Below are positions 43,700 to 52,684 of a DNA stretch of 64,000 bases, piece after piece. Every line of letters starts with the position of its first letter. The stretch's first letter is position 1. A program made the translations under genes and the position numbers. This stretch comes from Streptomyces sp. NBC_01788 (GTDB lineage: Bacteria > Actinomycetota > Actinomycetes > Streptomycetales > Streptomycetaceae): assembly GCF_035917575.1 (NCBI RefSeq), contig NZ_CP109090.1:3906001-3970000 (forward strand), in the 5' to 3' direction. The notes beneath the pieces were generated by a model, which made no database searches, had not been told where the DNA came from, and saw only the letters and a program-made list of their open reading frames with translations.

Positions 43700-45235
43700 A
43701 TGCTGGACATCCCCTCACGAGTGCGTGTACATGTGGAGACACTGCTGGCGGCGCAGAATGACATGGGGGTTTGCGATGCTTTTGAGCAATACGCACCGGT
43801 CGGAAGGCCGGGCGCCATGAACGCCCCCCACCCCCCGAAAGTGGCTGGAATCGATGCGACGGTCCCCGCTCCCGCACACACTGTCGCGCCTCCACCCGCC
43901 GCCCCGGACACCTCCCCGAGCGGTCCGTCCGGCCCGCACGCCCCCCGCCCGGCGGGCGCCCTCCTGCAGGACCGGCTCGCCGGCTGGGTCTCCGACCTCA
44001 CCACCCTGAACGAGCTCACCGAACGGCTGGCCCGTACGAACGGACTCGACGCCGCCCTGAAGGAACTGCTGCGCGCCGGAGCCGCCCTCGTCGGCGCCCG
44101 GCGCGGCCTCGCCGTCCTCGAACCGGACGACGGACTCGGCCCCGACACCACCATCGGCCTCGGCCTGGCACGGGCCGATCTCGGCCACATCGAGACCGTG
44201 CCGCGCAGCGCCATGCCGTACGGGACGCTCCTCGACACCGCGGCCGGCCTGCCGGGCGGCGACGGCGAGGACGTGCGTCCCGACCTGTTCTCCGAGGACG
44301 GCCTCGATCCGCGCCACCGCGAGGTGGCCGGCCGCCTCGGCTACGCCGCCTGTTACGCGCTGCCCCTGTCCACCGAGGCCGCCGGCCGCCTCGGCGCCGC
44401 CGTCTGGTTCTACGACGAACCCGCCGAGCCGGCCGAGCGGCGGCGCCATCTCGTCGGCCTCTACCTCCGCTTCGCCACCGAGCACCTGGCGCGCCTGCTC
44501 GACACCGAGCGCACGCGCGTGTGCATGGCGACGGTCTACGAGGAGCTGCTGCCCTCCCGGCTGCCCCGCGTCCCCGGTGTCCAGCTCGCCTCGCGGCACC
44601 GCACCGGCCCGCGCGGCGGCGGCGACTGGTACGACGCGCTGCCGCTGCCCGACGCCGCGCTCGGCCTCGCGGTCGGCTCGGTCACCGGCGCCGGGCCGGG
44701 CGCGATCGCCGCGATGGGCCGGCTGCGGGCGTCCCTGCGGGCGTACGCGGTGATGGAGGGCGAGGATCCCGTCGCCGTCCTGTCCGACCTCGAACTGCTC
44801 CTGCGGCTGACCGAGCCCGCCCGCTCCGCCACGGCCCTGTTCGCCTACTGCGAGCCCGCGCTGCGCCGGATCACCATGGCGGGCGCCGGGCACTGCCCGC
44901 CGCTGGTGCTCGGCGAACGGCGCACGGAGTTCGTGGAGACGTCCGTGTCCGCGCCGCTGGGCATGCTCGCCTGCTGGGAGGCGCCGAGCGTGGAGTTCCA
45001 GGTGTCCTCGGGCGAGACGGTGCTGCTGTACACCGACGGACTGCTGCACCGCACCGGCGACTCCGTCGACCGCGCCTTCGCCCGGCTGCACACGGCCGCG
45101 GCGAGCGTCCCGCGCGCGCTGCGCCACGACCCGGCGGCCGTCGCCGACCACGTCCTGCACACGGTCCTGCCGAACGGACTTGACGTGACCGACGGCGCGG
45201 AGGACGTGGCGCTGCTGGCGGCGCGCTTCGAGTAG
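43700..45235 (+). CDS. GAF and SpoIIE/PP2C-type phosphatase protein with a substituted metal ligand
   Basis: 511 residues from ATG 43700. A 90-residue disordered N-terminus precedes a GAF domain (about 100-268) and a PP2C_SpoIIE domain (about 285-510). D309/D312 (GGGDWYDAL), the late LYTDGLLHR Asp and EDVALLAAR Asp are present. The motif normally VGDVxGxG reads VGSVTGAG, with Ser327 (codon TCG) replacing the Asp that bridges both metal ions. Activity against phosphorylated anti-anti-sigma proteins is therefore doubtful. Family role: release of SigB-type sigma factors. Confidence 0.87.
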   Translation: MLDIPSRVRVHVETLLAAQNDMGVCDAFEQYAPVGRPGAMNAPHPPKVAGIDATVPAPAHTVAPPPAAPDTSPSGPSGPHAPRPAGALLQDRLAGWVSDLTTLNELTERLARTNGLDAALKELLRAGAALVGARRGLAVLEPDDGLGPDTTIGLGLARADLGHIETVPRSAMPYGTLLDTAAGLPGGDGEDVRPDLFSEDGLDPRHREVAGRLGYAACYALPLSTEAAGRLGAAVWFYDEPAEPAERRRHLVGLYLRFATEHLARLLDTERTRVCMATVYEELLPSRLPRVPGVQLASRHRTGPRGGGDWYDALPLPDAALGLAVGSVTGAGPGAIAAMGRLRASLRAYAVMEGEDPVAVLSDLELLLRLTEPARSATALFAYCEPALRRITMAGAGHCPPLVLGERRTEFVETSVSAPLGMLACWEAPSVEFQVSSGETVLLYTDGLLHRTGDSVDRAFARLHTAAASVPRALRHDPAAVADHVLHTVLPNGLDVTDGAEDVALLAARFE

Positions 45236-45327
45236 GCCGCCCGGTAACAGGCACTTCCGCCTTTGGCCCCCTTCCGCACGACCGTACGATGGGGGACGGC
45301 CCAGTGGCTGTATCGAGGAGGAAGACC

Positions 45328-46785
45328 GTGGCGCAGGAGCTGCCGGAGACCCCGGAGACCGCCGAAGAAGAACCGATCAAGCAGCGGAAGAACGGCCTGT
45401 ACCCGGGCGTGTCCGACGAGCTCGCCGAGAACATGAAGTCCGGCTGGGCCGACACCGAGCTGCACGACCTCGAACCGGTCGCCCAGGCGGAGCACACCAC
45501 GCGCCGCCGCGCCGCGCTGTCCGCACGCTTCCCCGGCGAGCGCCTGGTCATTCCCGCGGGCAACCTGAAGACCCGCTCGAACGACACGGAGTACGCCTTC
45601 CGCTCCTCGGTCGAGTACGCCTACCTCACCGGCAACCAGACCGAGGACGGCGTCCTGGTCCTGGAGCCCACCGCGGACGGCCACGAGGGGACGCTCTACC
45701 TCCTGCCGCGCTCCGACCGTGAGAACGGCGAGTTCTGGCTCTCCGGCCAGGGCGAGCTGTGGGTCGGCCGCCGCCACTCCCTGACCGAGGCCACGACGCT
45801 CTACGGCATCCCGACCTCCGACGTGCGCGAACTGGCGGACAAGCTGCGCGAGGCCACCGGCCCGGTCCGCGTCGTGCGCGGCTACGACGCCGGCATCGAG
45901 GAGGCGCTGACCGACAAGGTCACCGCCGAGCACGACGGGGAGCTGCGCGTCTTCCTCTCCGAGGCCCGCCTGGTCAAGGACGACTTCGAGATCGGCGAGC
46001 TGCAGAAGGCCGTCGACTCCACCGTGCGCGGCTTCGAGGACGTGGTGAAGGTCCTCGACAAGGCCGAGGCGACCAGCGAGCGCTACATCGAGGGAACGTT
46101 CTTTCTCCGCGCGCGCGTCGAGGGCAACGACATCGGCTACGGCTCCATCTGCGCGGCCGGCCCGCACGCCTGCACGCTGCACTGGGTGCGCAACGACGGA
46201 CCGGTCCGCTCCGGCGACCTGCTCCTGCTGGACGCGGGCGTGGAGACGCACACCCTCTACACCGCCGACGTCACGCGCACGCTGCCGGTCAACGGCACGT
46301 ACGACGAGATCCAGAAGAAGATCTACGACGCGGTGTACGAGTCCCAGGAGGCCGGCATCGCGGCGGTGAAGCCGGGCGCCAAGTACCGCGACTTCCACGA
46401 CGCCGCCCAGCGCGTGCTCGCCGAGAAGCTCGTCGAGTGGGGCCTGGTCGAGGGCCCGGTCGAGCGGGTCCTGGAGCTGGGCCTGCAGCGCCGCTGGACG
46501 CTGCACGGCACCGGCCACATGCTCGGCATGGACGTCCACGACTGCGCTGCCGCCCGGACCGAGACGTACGTCGACGGCACGCTGGAGCCCGGCATGGTCC
46601 TCACCGTCGAGCCGGGCCTGTACTTCCAGGCCGACGACCTGACCGTCCCGGAGGAGTACCGCGGCATCGGCGTCCGCATCGAGGACGACATCCTCGTCAC
46701 CCAGGACGGCAACCGCAATCTCTCCGCGGGCCTGCCGCGCCGCTCCGACGAGGTCGAGGCCTGGATGGCGTCGCTGAAGAGCTGA
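45328..46785 (+). CDS. pepP: Xaa-Pro aminopeptidase (aminopeptidase P)
   Basis: 485 residues from GTG 45328 (GAGGAGGAAG upstream; TACGAT -10-like box near 45285). An N-terminal creatinase-like domain (about 60-215) precedes a pita-bread M24B domain with the metal ligands in LLDAG, TADVTR, GTGHMLG, VEPGLYF and RIEDD. It removes the N-terminal residue from peptides with Pro in second place. Streptomyces carries two such paralogues. No signal peptide. It follows the phosphatase gene by 92 bases. Confidence 0.93.
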   Translation: MAQELPETPETAEEEPIKQRKNGLYPGVSDELAENMKSGWADTELHDLEPVAQAEHTTRRRAALSARFPGERLVIPAGNLKTRSNDTEYAFRSSVEYAYLTGNQTEDGVLVLEPTADGHEGTLYLLPRSDRENGEFWLSGQGELWVGRRHSLTEATTLYGIPTSDVRELADKLREATGPVRVVRGYDAGIEEALTDKVTAEHDGELRVFLSEARLVKDDFEIGELQKAVDSTVRGFEDVVKVLDKAEATSERYIEGTFFLRARVEGNDIGYGSICAAGPHACTLHWVRNDGPVRSGDLLLLDAGVETHTLYTADVTRTLPVNGTYDEIQKKIYDAVYESQEAGIAAVKPGAKYRDFHDAAQRVLAEKLVEWGLVEGPVERVLELGLQRRWTLHGTGHMLGMDVHDCAAARTETYVDGTLEPGMVLTVEPGLYFQADDLTVPEEYRGIGVRIEDDILVTQDGNRNLSAGLPRRSDEVEAWMASLKS

Positions 46786-46797
46786 CACGGAGGTGAC

Positions 46798-46824
46798 GGC
46801 CGGGTACCCGCGGGGTGCCCGGCC
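46798..46824 (+). terminator. terminator of pepP
   Basis: GGCCGGGTACCC / GGGTGCCCGGCC around a GCG centre, a 12-bp stem with one G-T pair. Confidence 0.65.
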
Positions 46825-46975
46825 TTCCCGCGCCGGGACGCGCCCGGCGAATTCACGTACCTGGGGGGAGGGTTACCCCGAGGCTCTGGAAGCACTGGCG
46901 AAGCTCCTGGCCGACGCCTGAGGCCGCGCCGGGCCCGGGACACGCCCGACGGTCCGGCCCGCGTCTCGCGCGGCG

Positions 46976-47422
46976 CTACACCGCCATCAGCGGGGCGTCC
47001 TCACGCCACTTGAGGTTCTTGTCGAAAACCACCACCGCGCCGCCGCGGCCCGGCCTGTTGCGGATGTGGACGTGGTCGGCGAGTTCCTGGATGAGGTACA
47101 GGCCGCGGCCGTGCTCGGCCTCGCCGCGCGCGGCGCGGACCGGGCGCCGGCGGCCCGCCGGCGGAAAGCCGGGGCCAGTGTCGGCCACCTCGATGCGGCA
47201 CTTCTCCCCGTCGAGGAAGGCGGTGACCCGGAACGCGTCGGAGGACTCGGTGTCCCCGCCGTGCTCCACCGCGTTCGCGCAGGCCTCGCTCAGGGCCACG
47301 GACAGGTCGTAGGAGATCTCGGGGTCGACGCCCGCGGTCTCCATCGTGCCGAGCAGCAGTCGCCGGGCGAGCGGCACGCTCGCGGCGTCACGCCGCAGAT
47401 GGAGTGACCACCAGATGCTCAT
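46976..47422 (-). CDS. RsbW-like ATP-binding (anti-sigma type) protein
   Basis: 148 residues from ATG 47422 (GGGAGG upstream). HATPase_c_2 fold: N-box LSVALSEACANAVEHGG, G1 box EVADTGPGFPP, G2 box EHGRGLYLIQELADHV. It is closer to the canonical RsbW length and motifs than the copy at 39705. It may bind a SigB-type sigma factor, for which two genes exist in this window, but no physical link is shown. Convergent with pepP. Confidence 0.87.
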   Translation of the reverse strand: MSIWWSLHLRRDAASVPLARRLLLGTMETAGVDPEISYDLSVALSEACANAVEHGGDTESSDAFRVTAFLDGEKCRIEVADTGPGFPPAGRRRPVRAARGEAEHGRGLYLIQELADHVHIRNRPGRGGAVVVFDKNLKWREDAPLMAV

Positions 47423-47645
47423 GCTCCAGCCTCCCGGCCGCGGCTCGACATACCGTTACGTATTGCCCCGAGTGCCCGTCCATAAGCACTGCGTCGACTC
47501 GGCACCGCGCGATCGGCGGACGCGGCGGGACGGGGAATCGGTGTATGTACGGGCCGACGTCATCAGACCGTGACTTTCCGGATCTACCGCATCTTGTGGA
47601 CCTGCTGTACGGCGGACCCGGGTCCAGTGGGATGATGAGGCCGCC

Positions 47646-48485
47646 ATGTCTGCCCCCCACCCGCGCACGGCACCAGCCGGACGCGGTCTACGGACCCTGC
47701 GGGCTGCGGTGTTCGCCGCGGTCTGCGTCGTGCTGGCCGCGGCCGGGCACTCGCTGGCCTCCTGTGCCGCGGTGCCGCTGTGGACGCTCGGCGCCGGGTT
47801 CCTCGGGGCGCTGGTCGTGGTGGCACCGCTCGCCGGGCGGGCGCGTTCCCTGCCGGGGATCGCGGCGCTGCTGGTGGTCGGCCAGACCGTGCTGCACGCC
47901 CTGTTCGGCATGGGGCAGAGCGGCATGGGCGCCATGGCCATGGGCTCCTCGGGACCGACGGGCTCCGCGCCCGTTCTGTCCGACGCCGAGCTCGTCCAGC
48001 GGGCCGCCCGGTACGTCTGCGGGGCCACCGCCGCCGCGATCAGCCCGGCCCAGGCCTACCGGATACTCGTCGACGCACACGCCTACGCCGGTGCCGGTGC
48101 GGGCCTGAACGCCCCGCACCACTCGGCGGCCTCCCCGTTTCCCATGGGCGTGGCCGCCCTGCTGCCGTCCCTGCCGATGCTGCTCGTCCACGTCCTGGCC
48201 GCCCTCGCCACGGGCTGGGTGCTGCGACGCGGCGACCTGGCCCTGCTGCGGCTGATCGAACTGTCGGCGCACGGAGTCGCCGAGACCGCGCTCGTACGGT
48301 CCCTGCGCGGGGCGCTCGCCCTGGTGCGCGCCCTGTGCGCCGGGCTGCCCACGGCGGCCGGTACCGGCCCGCGCCTGCCGCGCACCGCCGACTCCGCGCC
48401 CCTCACCCCCCACACCACCGCACTCCAGCACACGGTGATCCGCCGCGGCCCGCCGGCCGCCGCCGCACTCGCCCTCGCTGCCTGA
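47646..48485 (+). CDS. integral membrane protein with Met-rich loop, start of the copper region
   Basis: 279 residues from ATG 47646. About four or five hydrophobic helices (20-40, 45-65, 70-90, 165-195 and a weaker later one) enclose an extracytoplasmic loop FGMGQSGMGAMAMGSSG with five Met, a pattern found in copper(I)-binding proteins, plus His residues in APHHSAA. No named family recognised. Its place directly before ycnI, sco, ecuC and copCD, in the same direction, suggests a role in copper handling. Confidence 0.7.
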   Translation: MSAPHPRTAPAGRGLRTLRAAVFAAVCVVLAAAGHSLASCAAVPLWTLGAGFLGALVVVAPLAGRARSLPGIAALLVVGQTVLHALFGMGQSGMGAMAMGSSGPTGSAPVLSDAELVQRAARYVCGATAAAISPAQAYRILVDAHAYAGAGAGLNAPHHSAASPFPMGVAALLPSLPMLLVHVLAALATGWVLRRGDLALLRLIELSAHGVAETALVRSLRGALALVRALCAGLPTAAGTGPRLPRTADSAPLTPHTTALQHTVIRRGPPAAAALALAA

Positions 48486-48645
48486 CGCGACGCGACCACC
48501 ACCCCACCGAGCGGGCTTCCGCCGGGGGAGCGGCCGCCGTCGTGCGGCACGCGCGCGCGTGCCCGTCCGGCGGGAACACCACTGGTCCCGCTCCGCACGC
48601 GCACCCCCACACACCGGAACCCACTCGAAGCGGAGTGCACCCCTT

Positions 48646-49374
48646 ATGAAGGCTTCCCGACTCGTCGCCACCGCCGCCGTCGCCGGCTCGGCCGTCCTCG
48701 CCCTGTCCGCCCCCGCGTTCGCACACGTCACCGTGCAGCCCGAGGGCGCCGCCGCCAAGGGCGGCTACGCCGTCGTCGACTTCAAGGTCCCCAACGAGCG
48801 CGACAACGCCTCCACCACCAAGGTCGAGGTCAACTTCCCGACCGACCACCCGCTGGCCTCCGTGATGCCGCAGCCGGTGCCCGGCTGGAAGGTCGACGTC
48901 ACCAAGTCGCAGCTGGACAAGCCGCTGGAGATGCACGGCAAGAAGATCTCCGAGGCCGTCACCAAGGTCACCTGGACCGCCGACGGCAAGGGCATCGAGC
49001 CCGGCTTCTTCCAGAAGTTCCCCGTCTCCGTCGGCACGCTGCCGGAGGACGCCGACCAGCTCGTCTTCAAGGCGATCCAGACGTACTCCAACAAGGAGGT
49101 CGTGCGCTGGATCGAGGTGCCGCAGAAGGGCCAGGAGGAGCCCGACAACCCGGCGCCGACGCTTCAGCTGACCGCGGCCTCGGGCGGTGACGGGCACGAC
49201 GCGTCGGCCAAGGACACCACCGACACCAAGCCCGCCGCCCAGACCACCGCCGCCGACTCCGCCAAGAGCGGCAGCGACACCACCGCCCGCGTCCTCGGCA
49301 TCGTCGGCATCCTCGTCGGCGCGGCCGGCGTGGCCTACGGCGTACTCGCCGGCCGCAGGCGCACCACCGCCTGA
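48646..49374 (+). CDS. YcnI family copper-binding membrane-anchored protein
   Basis: 242 residues from ATG 48646. A signal peptide ends SAPAFA, leaving an N-terminal His (HVTVQP), the brace residue that binds copper in YcnI/DUF1775. The beta domain spans about 27-180. A Thr/Ala/Asp linker leads to a C-terminal membrane helix (about 212-235) and RRR. It probably hands copper to the CopC/Sco/PCuAC proteins encoded next. Confidence 0.9.
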   Translation: MKASRLVATAAVAGSAVLALSAPAFAHVTVQPEGAAAKGGYAVVDFKVPNERDNASTTKVEVNFPTDHPLASVMPQPVPGWKVDVTKSQLDKPLEMHGKKISEAVTKVTWTADGKGIEPGFFQKFPVSVGTLPEDADQLVFKAIQTYSNKEVVRWIEVPQKGQEEPDNPAPTLQLTAASGGDGHDASAKDTTDTKPAAQTTAADSAKSGSDTTARVLGIVGILVGAAGVAYGVLAGRRRTTA

Positions 49375-49469
49375 TCCGCGGCCAGTCCGTCACGCGCTCC
49401 GGGGGTCGTGCCACTCCCGCGTACGGCCCCCGGTGCGCGCCGGAGTTCTCACATCTGGGACATTTCTCT

Positions 49470-50120
49470 ATGCACAACAAGACCTTCGTCGCGGCCGCGC
49501 TGCTCGCCGCGGCCACCATGACCCTCTCCGCCTGCGACAGCGGAGACGACGGCAGGAAACCCGTCGCCGTCGTCTCCGAGGACACCTCGCAGAAGGCCGC
49601 GACCGTCCTCGACCAGCCGTTCGAGAAGCCGGACCTGGTCCTCACGGACACCCAGGGAAAGAAGTACGACCTCCGCGAGGAGACCTCCGGCCACCCGACG
49701 CTCGTCTACTTCGGCTACACCCACTGCCCCGACGCCTGCCCGCTGACCATGAGCAACATCGCGGTCGCCAAGAAGGCGCTGCCCAAGGCCCAGCAGGACG
49801 ACCTGCGCGTGGTGTTCGTCACGACCGACCCCGACCGCGACACCCCGGCCGAACTCGGCAAGTGGCTCAAGATGATCGACCCGCAGTTCATAGGACTGAC
49901 CGGCGACTTCTCCACCATCCAGGCCGGCGCGCGTACGCTCGGCATCTCCATCGAGCCGACCACGAAGGACAAGAACGGCAAGCTCGTCTCGATGCACGGC
50001 ACCCAGGTGATCGCCTTCTCGCCGAAGACCGACGCCGGATACGTCCTCTACGGCGAGGACGCCACCGTCGACGACTACACCAAGGACCTCCCCAGGATCG
50101 TCAAGGGGGAGAACCCGTGA
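49470..50120 (+). CDS. sco: Sco-family copper chaperone lipoprotein
   Basis: 216 residues. The lipobox LSAC makes Cys22 the lipid-anchored N-terminus. The thioredoxin-like SCO domain has CPDAC (C86, C90) and His176 (SMHGTQ), the three copper ligands. In S. lividans Sco takes copper from ECuC and supports cytochrome oxidase assembly and, with DtpA, maturation of the copper radical oxidase GlxA needed for morphological development. The next gene starts within its stop codon. Confidence 0.95.
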   Translation: MHNKTFVAAALLAAATMTLSACDSGDDGRKPVAVVSEDTSQKAATVLDQPFEKPDLVLTDTQGKKYDLREETSGHPTLVYFGYTHCPDACPLTMSNIAVAKKALPKAQQDDLRVVFVTTDPDRDTPAELGKWLKMIDPQFIGLTGDFSTIQAGARTLGISIEPTTKDKNGKLVSMHGTQVIAFSPKTDAGYVLYGEDATVDDYTKDLPRIVKGENP

Positions 50121-50590
50121 GGCGGCAGGCAGCGGCGGCCGTGCTCGTGGCCGCGGCCCTGACCGGCACCGCCCTGCTGACCGGCTGCGGCGCGTCCTCG
50201 GACACCGGCGGCACGAAGGCCGACCTCTCCGTCCACTCCGCCTACATGCCCCAGCCCGTCTCGGCCTCCATGGCGGCCGGCTTCCTGACCATAGAGAACA
50301 AGGGCGGCGCCAAGGACGAACTCACCTCGGTCACCAGCGCCGAGGCCGAGGACGTCACCGTGCACCAGACGGCCGGCGGGGTCATGACGGAAGCCGGCCC
50401 CCTGACCGTCCCCGCCCACGGCCGCCTCGTGTTCAAGAGCGGCGGCAACCACCTGATGTTCGACCAGTTGAAGCGCGCGCCCCGGCAGGGCCAGACGGTC
50501 CCCGTCGAACTGCACTTCGCCGAATCCGGCACCGTCAAGGTCGAGATGCCGGTGAAATCTGCCACGTACAACCCCGCGACCGGACACTGA
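50117..50590 (+). CDS. ecuC: ECuC-type PCu(A)C copper chaperone lipoprotein
   Basis: 157 residues from GTG 50117, overlapping the sco stop (GTGA), so tightly coupled. Lipobox LTGC gives lipidated Cys24. The PCu(A)C cupredoxin-like fold carries the Cu(I) ligands H83, M90, H112 and M114 (the HLM motif). In S. lividans ECuC passes copper to Sco. Confidence 0.93.
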   Translation: MRRQAAAAVLVAAALTGTALLTGCGASSDTGGTKADLSVHSAYMPQPVSASMAAGFLTIENKGGAKDELTSVTSAEAEDVTVHQTAGGVMTEAGPLTVPAHGRLVFKSGGNHLMFDQLKRAPRQGQTVPVELHFAESGTVKVEMPVKSATYNPATGH

Positions 50591-50603
50591 GGGAGGGACC
50601 ACC

Positions 50604-52676
50604 TTGTCGCAGACCATCGCCCCACGCTTCCGGGCCCTGACGCTGCTGCTCCTGGCCGTCGCCGGCGTGCTCCTCGCCGGAGCCGCCCCGGCCTCCGCGC
50701 ACGCCGCCCTGACCGGCAGCGATCCGCAGCAGGGGGTGGTGGTCGACAAGGCGCCCTCGCAGGTGTCGCTGACGTTCTCCGAGCAGGTCGCGATGAGCGA
50801 CGACTCGCTGCGAGTCCTGGACCCCAAGGGCAACCGCGTCGACACCGGGAAGCCCGCCAACGTCAGCGGGACGACGTACGCCGTGCGCCTGCACAGCGGA
50901 CTGCCGGACGGCACCTACACCGTCGCCTACCAGGTGGTCTCGGCCGACAGCCACCCCGTGGGCGGTGCCTACACCTTCTCCATCGGCGCGCCCTCCAAGA
51001 CGTCCGCCACGGTCGGCGACCAGACGGTGGGCGGCGGGATCGTCGGCGCGCTCTACGGGGTCGGGCGGTACGTGTCGTACGCCGGCTTCATCGTGCTGGC
51101 CGGTGGCGCCGCCTTCGTACTGGCCTGCTGGCAGCGCGGCTCGGGCGTGCGGGCGGTGCAGCGGCTCGTCGTCTCCGGCTGGGTCGCGCTCACCGCGGCC
51201 ACGCTCGCGCTGCTGCTCCTGCGCGGCTCCTACACCACTTCCGGAAAGATCGGGGACGTCTTCGACCTGACGCTCCTCGGGCAGGTGCTCCAGACCAAGT
51301 CCGGGGCGGCCCTCGTGTCCCGGCTGCTGCTGCTCGCGGCGGCGGCGCTGTTCGTCGCGGTGCTCTTCGGGGAGTACCAGAAACGCGCGGACGACGAGAA
51401 GCGCGATCTGACCTTCGGGCTCGCGATCGGCGGCACCGTGGTCGCCGTCGGCCTCGCCGCCAGCTGGGCCATGGCCGAGCACGCCTCGACCGGTCTCCAG
51501 CCCGGCATCGCGATGCCGGTCGACGTCGTCCACCTGCTCGCCGTGGCCGCCTGGCTCGGCGGGCTCGCCGCGCTCCTGGTCACGCTGTACCGGGCGCCCG
51601 CCGAGACCCCGATCGAGCCCGCGGCCGTACGCCGTTTCTCCCGCCTCGCCTTCGGCTCCGTCCTCGCTCTGGTCGCGACCGGCACCTACCAGTCCTGGCG
51701 CCAGGTCGGCTCCTGGTCGGCGCTCACCGATACGCGCTACGGACAGTTGCTCCTCATCAAGATCGCTCTGGTGCTGCTGATGGTCGGCATCGCCGCCACG
51801 TCCCGCCGCTGGACGGGCCTCTTGGCAGAGACGGCCACCACGAAGGCGTCGGCCAAGGCACGCGCGAAGGTCGCGGCGGCCGCGGGCAGGAAGTCCGGTT
51901 CGGACGCGACGACCGGGGCCGGCGCCGACTCGAAGACCGGATCCGGGAAGGGCGGGGCCGGGAAAGCAGCTGGTAAGGCCGAGGCGGGGAAAGCGGGCGC
52001 CGGGAAGGCGGCCGCCGGTGGGAAGGACGCGGCCAAGGGGAAGACCGGTGGCAAGGCGCAGCCCGGTGGCAAAGCGGCGAAGGGGGAGGCCGCGCGGCGC
52101 GCCGCCCAGCTCGCCCGGCAGCAGGCCGCCGTGGACACCGCGCGGCAGAAGCGGCTGCGGGACGCCGACCCCCACCGCTTCGGGCTGCGTCGGTCCGTCC
52201 TGATGGAGGCCGGTGTCGCCGTCGTGCTGCTCGTCGTCACCACCGTGCTGACGCAGACCGAACCGGGGCGCACGGAGACCGAGGCCAAGGCCGCCACGTC
52301 GTCCTCCTCGTCCTCTTCCTCGTCCTCCGCGGCGGGCGCCGTCACGCTCGACATGCCCTTCGACACCGGCGGCAAGGACGGCAAGGGCGTCGTACGGATC
52401 GACATCGACCCCGCGCGCGTGGGCGGCAACGAGTTGCACATCTTCGCCCTCGGGACCGACGGGCGTCTCCGCGACGTCGCCGAGCTCAAGATCTCCTTCA
52501 CCCTGGCCACGAAGAACATCGGGCCGCTCCCGGTGACCCCGGAGCACGTCACCACCGGACACTGGGTGGCGAGCGGAGTGCAGATCCCCATGGCGGGCGA
52601 CTGGAAGGTCGAAGCGACCGTGCGGACCTCCGACATCGACCAGGTGTCCGTCACCAAGAACGCGCAGATCGGCTGA
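50604..52676 (+). CDS. CopC-CopD fusion copper protein
   Basis: 690 residues from TTG 50604 (GGGAGGGACCACC upstream). A signal peptide ends PASA, leaving HAAL with the copper-binding N-terminal His; the CopC domain (about 32-130) has a second His in SADSHPVGG. CopD membrane helices run about 150-410. A 110-residue Lys/Ala/Gly-rich insert (about 412-525) splits the membrane part before one more helix, a Ser run and an extracellular beta domain. The window's first gene is a paralogue. Role: moving copper across the membrane alongside Sco, ECuC and DtpA. Confidence 0.92.
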   Translation: MSQTIAPRFRALTLLLLAVAGVLLAGAAPASAHAALTGSDPQQGVVVDKAPSQVSLTFSEQVAMSDDSLRVLDPKGNRVDTGKPANVSGTTYAVRLHSGLPDGTYTVAYQVVSADSHPVGGAYTFSIGAPSKTSATVGDQTVGGGIVGALYGVGRYVSYAGFIVLAGGAAFVLACWQRGSGVRAVQRLVVSGWVALTAATLALLLLRGSYTTSGKIGDVFDLTLLGQVLQTKSGAALVSRLLLLAAAALFVAVLFGEYQKRADDEKRDLTFGLAIGGTVVAVGLAASWAMAEHASTGLQPGIAMPVDVVHLLAVAAWLGGLAALLVTLYRAPAETPIEPAAVRRFSRLAFGSVLALVATGTYQSWRQVGSWSALTDTRYGQLLLIKIALVLLMVGIAATSRRWTGLLAETATTKASAKARAKVAAAAGRKSGSDATTGAGADSKTGSGKGGAGKAAGKAEAGKAGAGKAAAGGKDAAKGKTGGKAQPGGKAAKGEAARRAAQLARQQAAVDTARQKRLRDADPHRFGLRRSVLMEAGVAVVLLVVTTVLTQTEPGRTETEAKAATSSSSSSSSSSAAGAVTLDMPFDTGGKDGKGVVRIDIDPARVGGNELHIFALGTDGRLRDVAELKISFTLATKNIGPLPVTPEHVTTGHWVASGVQIPMAGDWKVEATVRTSDIDQVSVTKNAQIG

Positions 52677-52684
52677 ACCGCACC

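Noticed and set aside
46862..46921. Short frame ending GEGYPEALEALAKLLADA
   Set aside because: Looks helical, but no start codon or ribosome site was found upstream; at best a scrap of an old gene.
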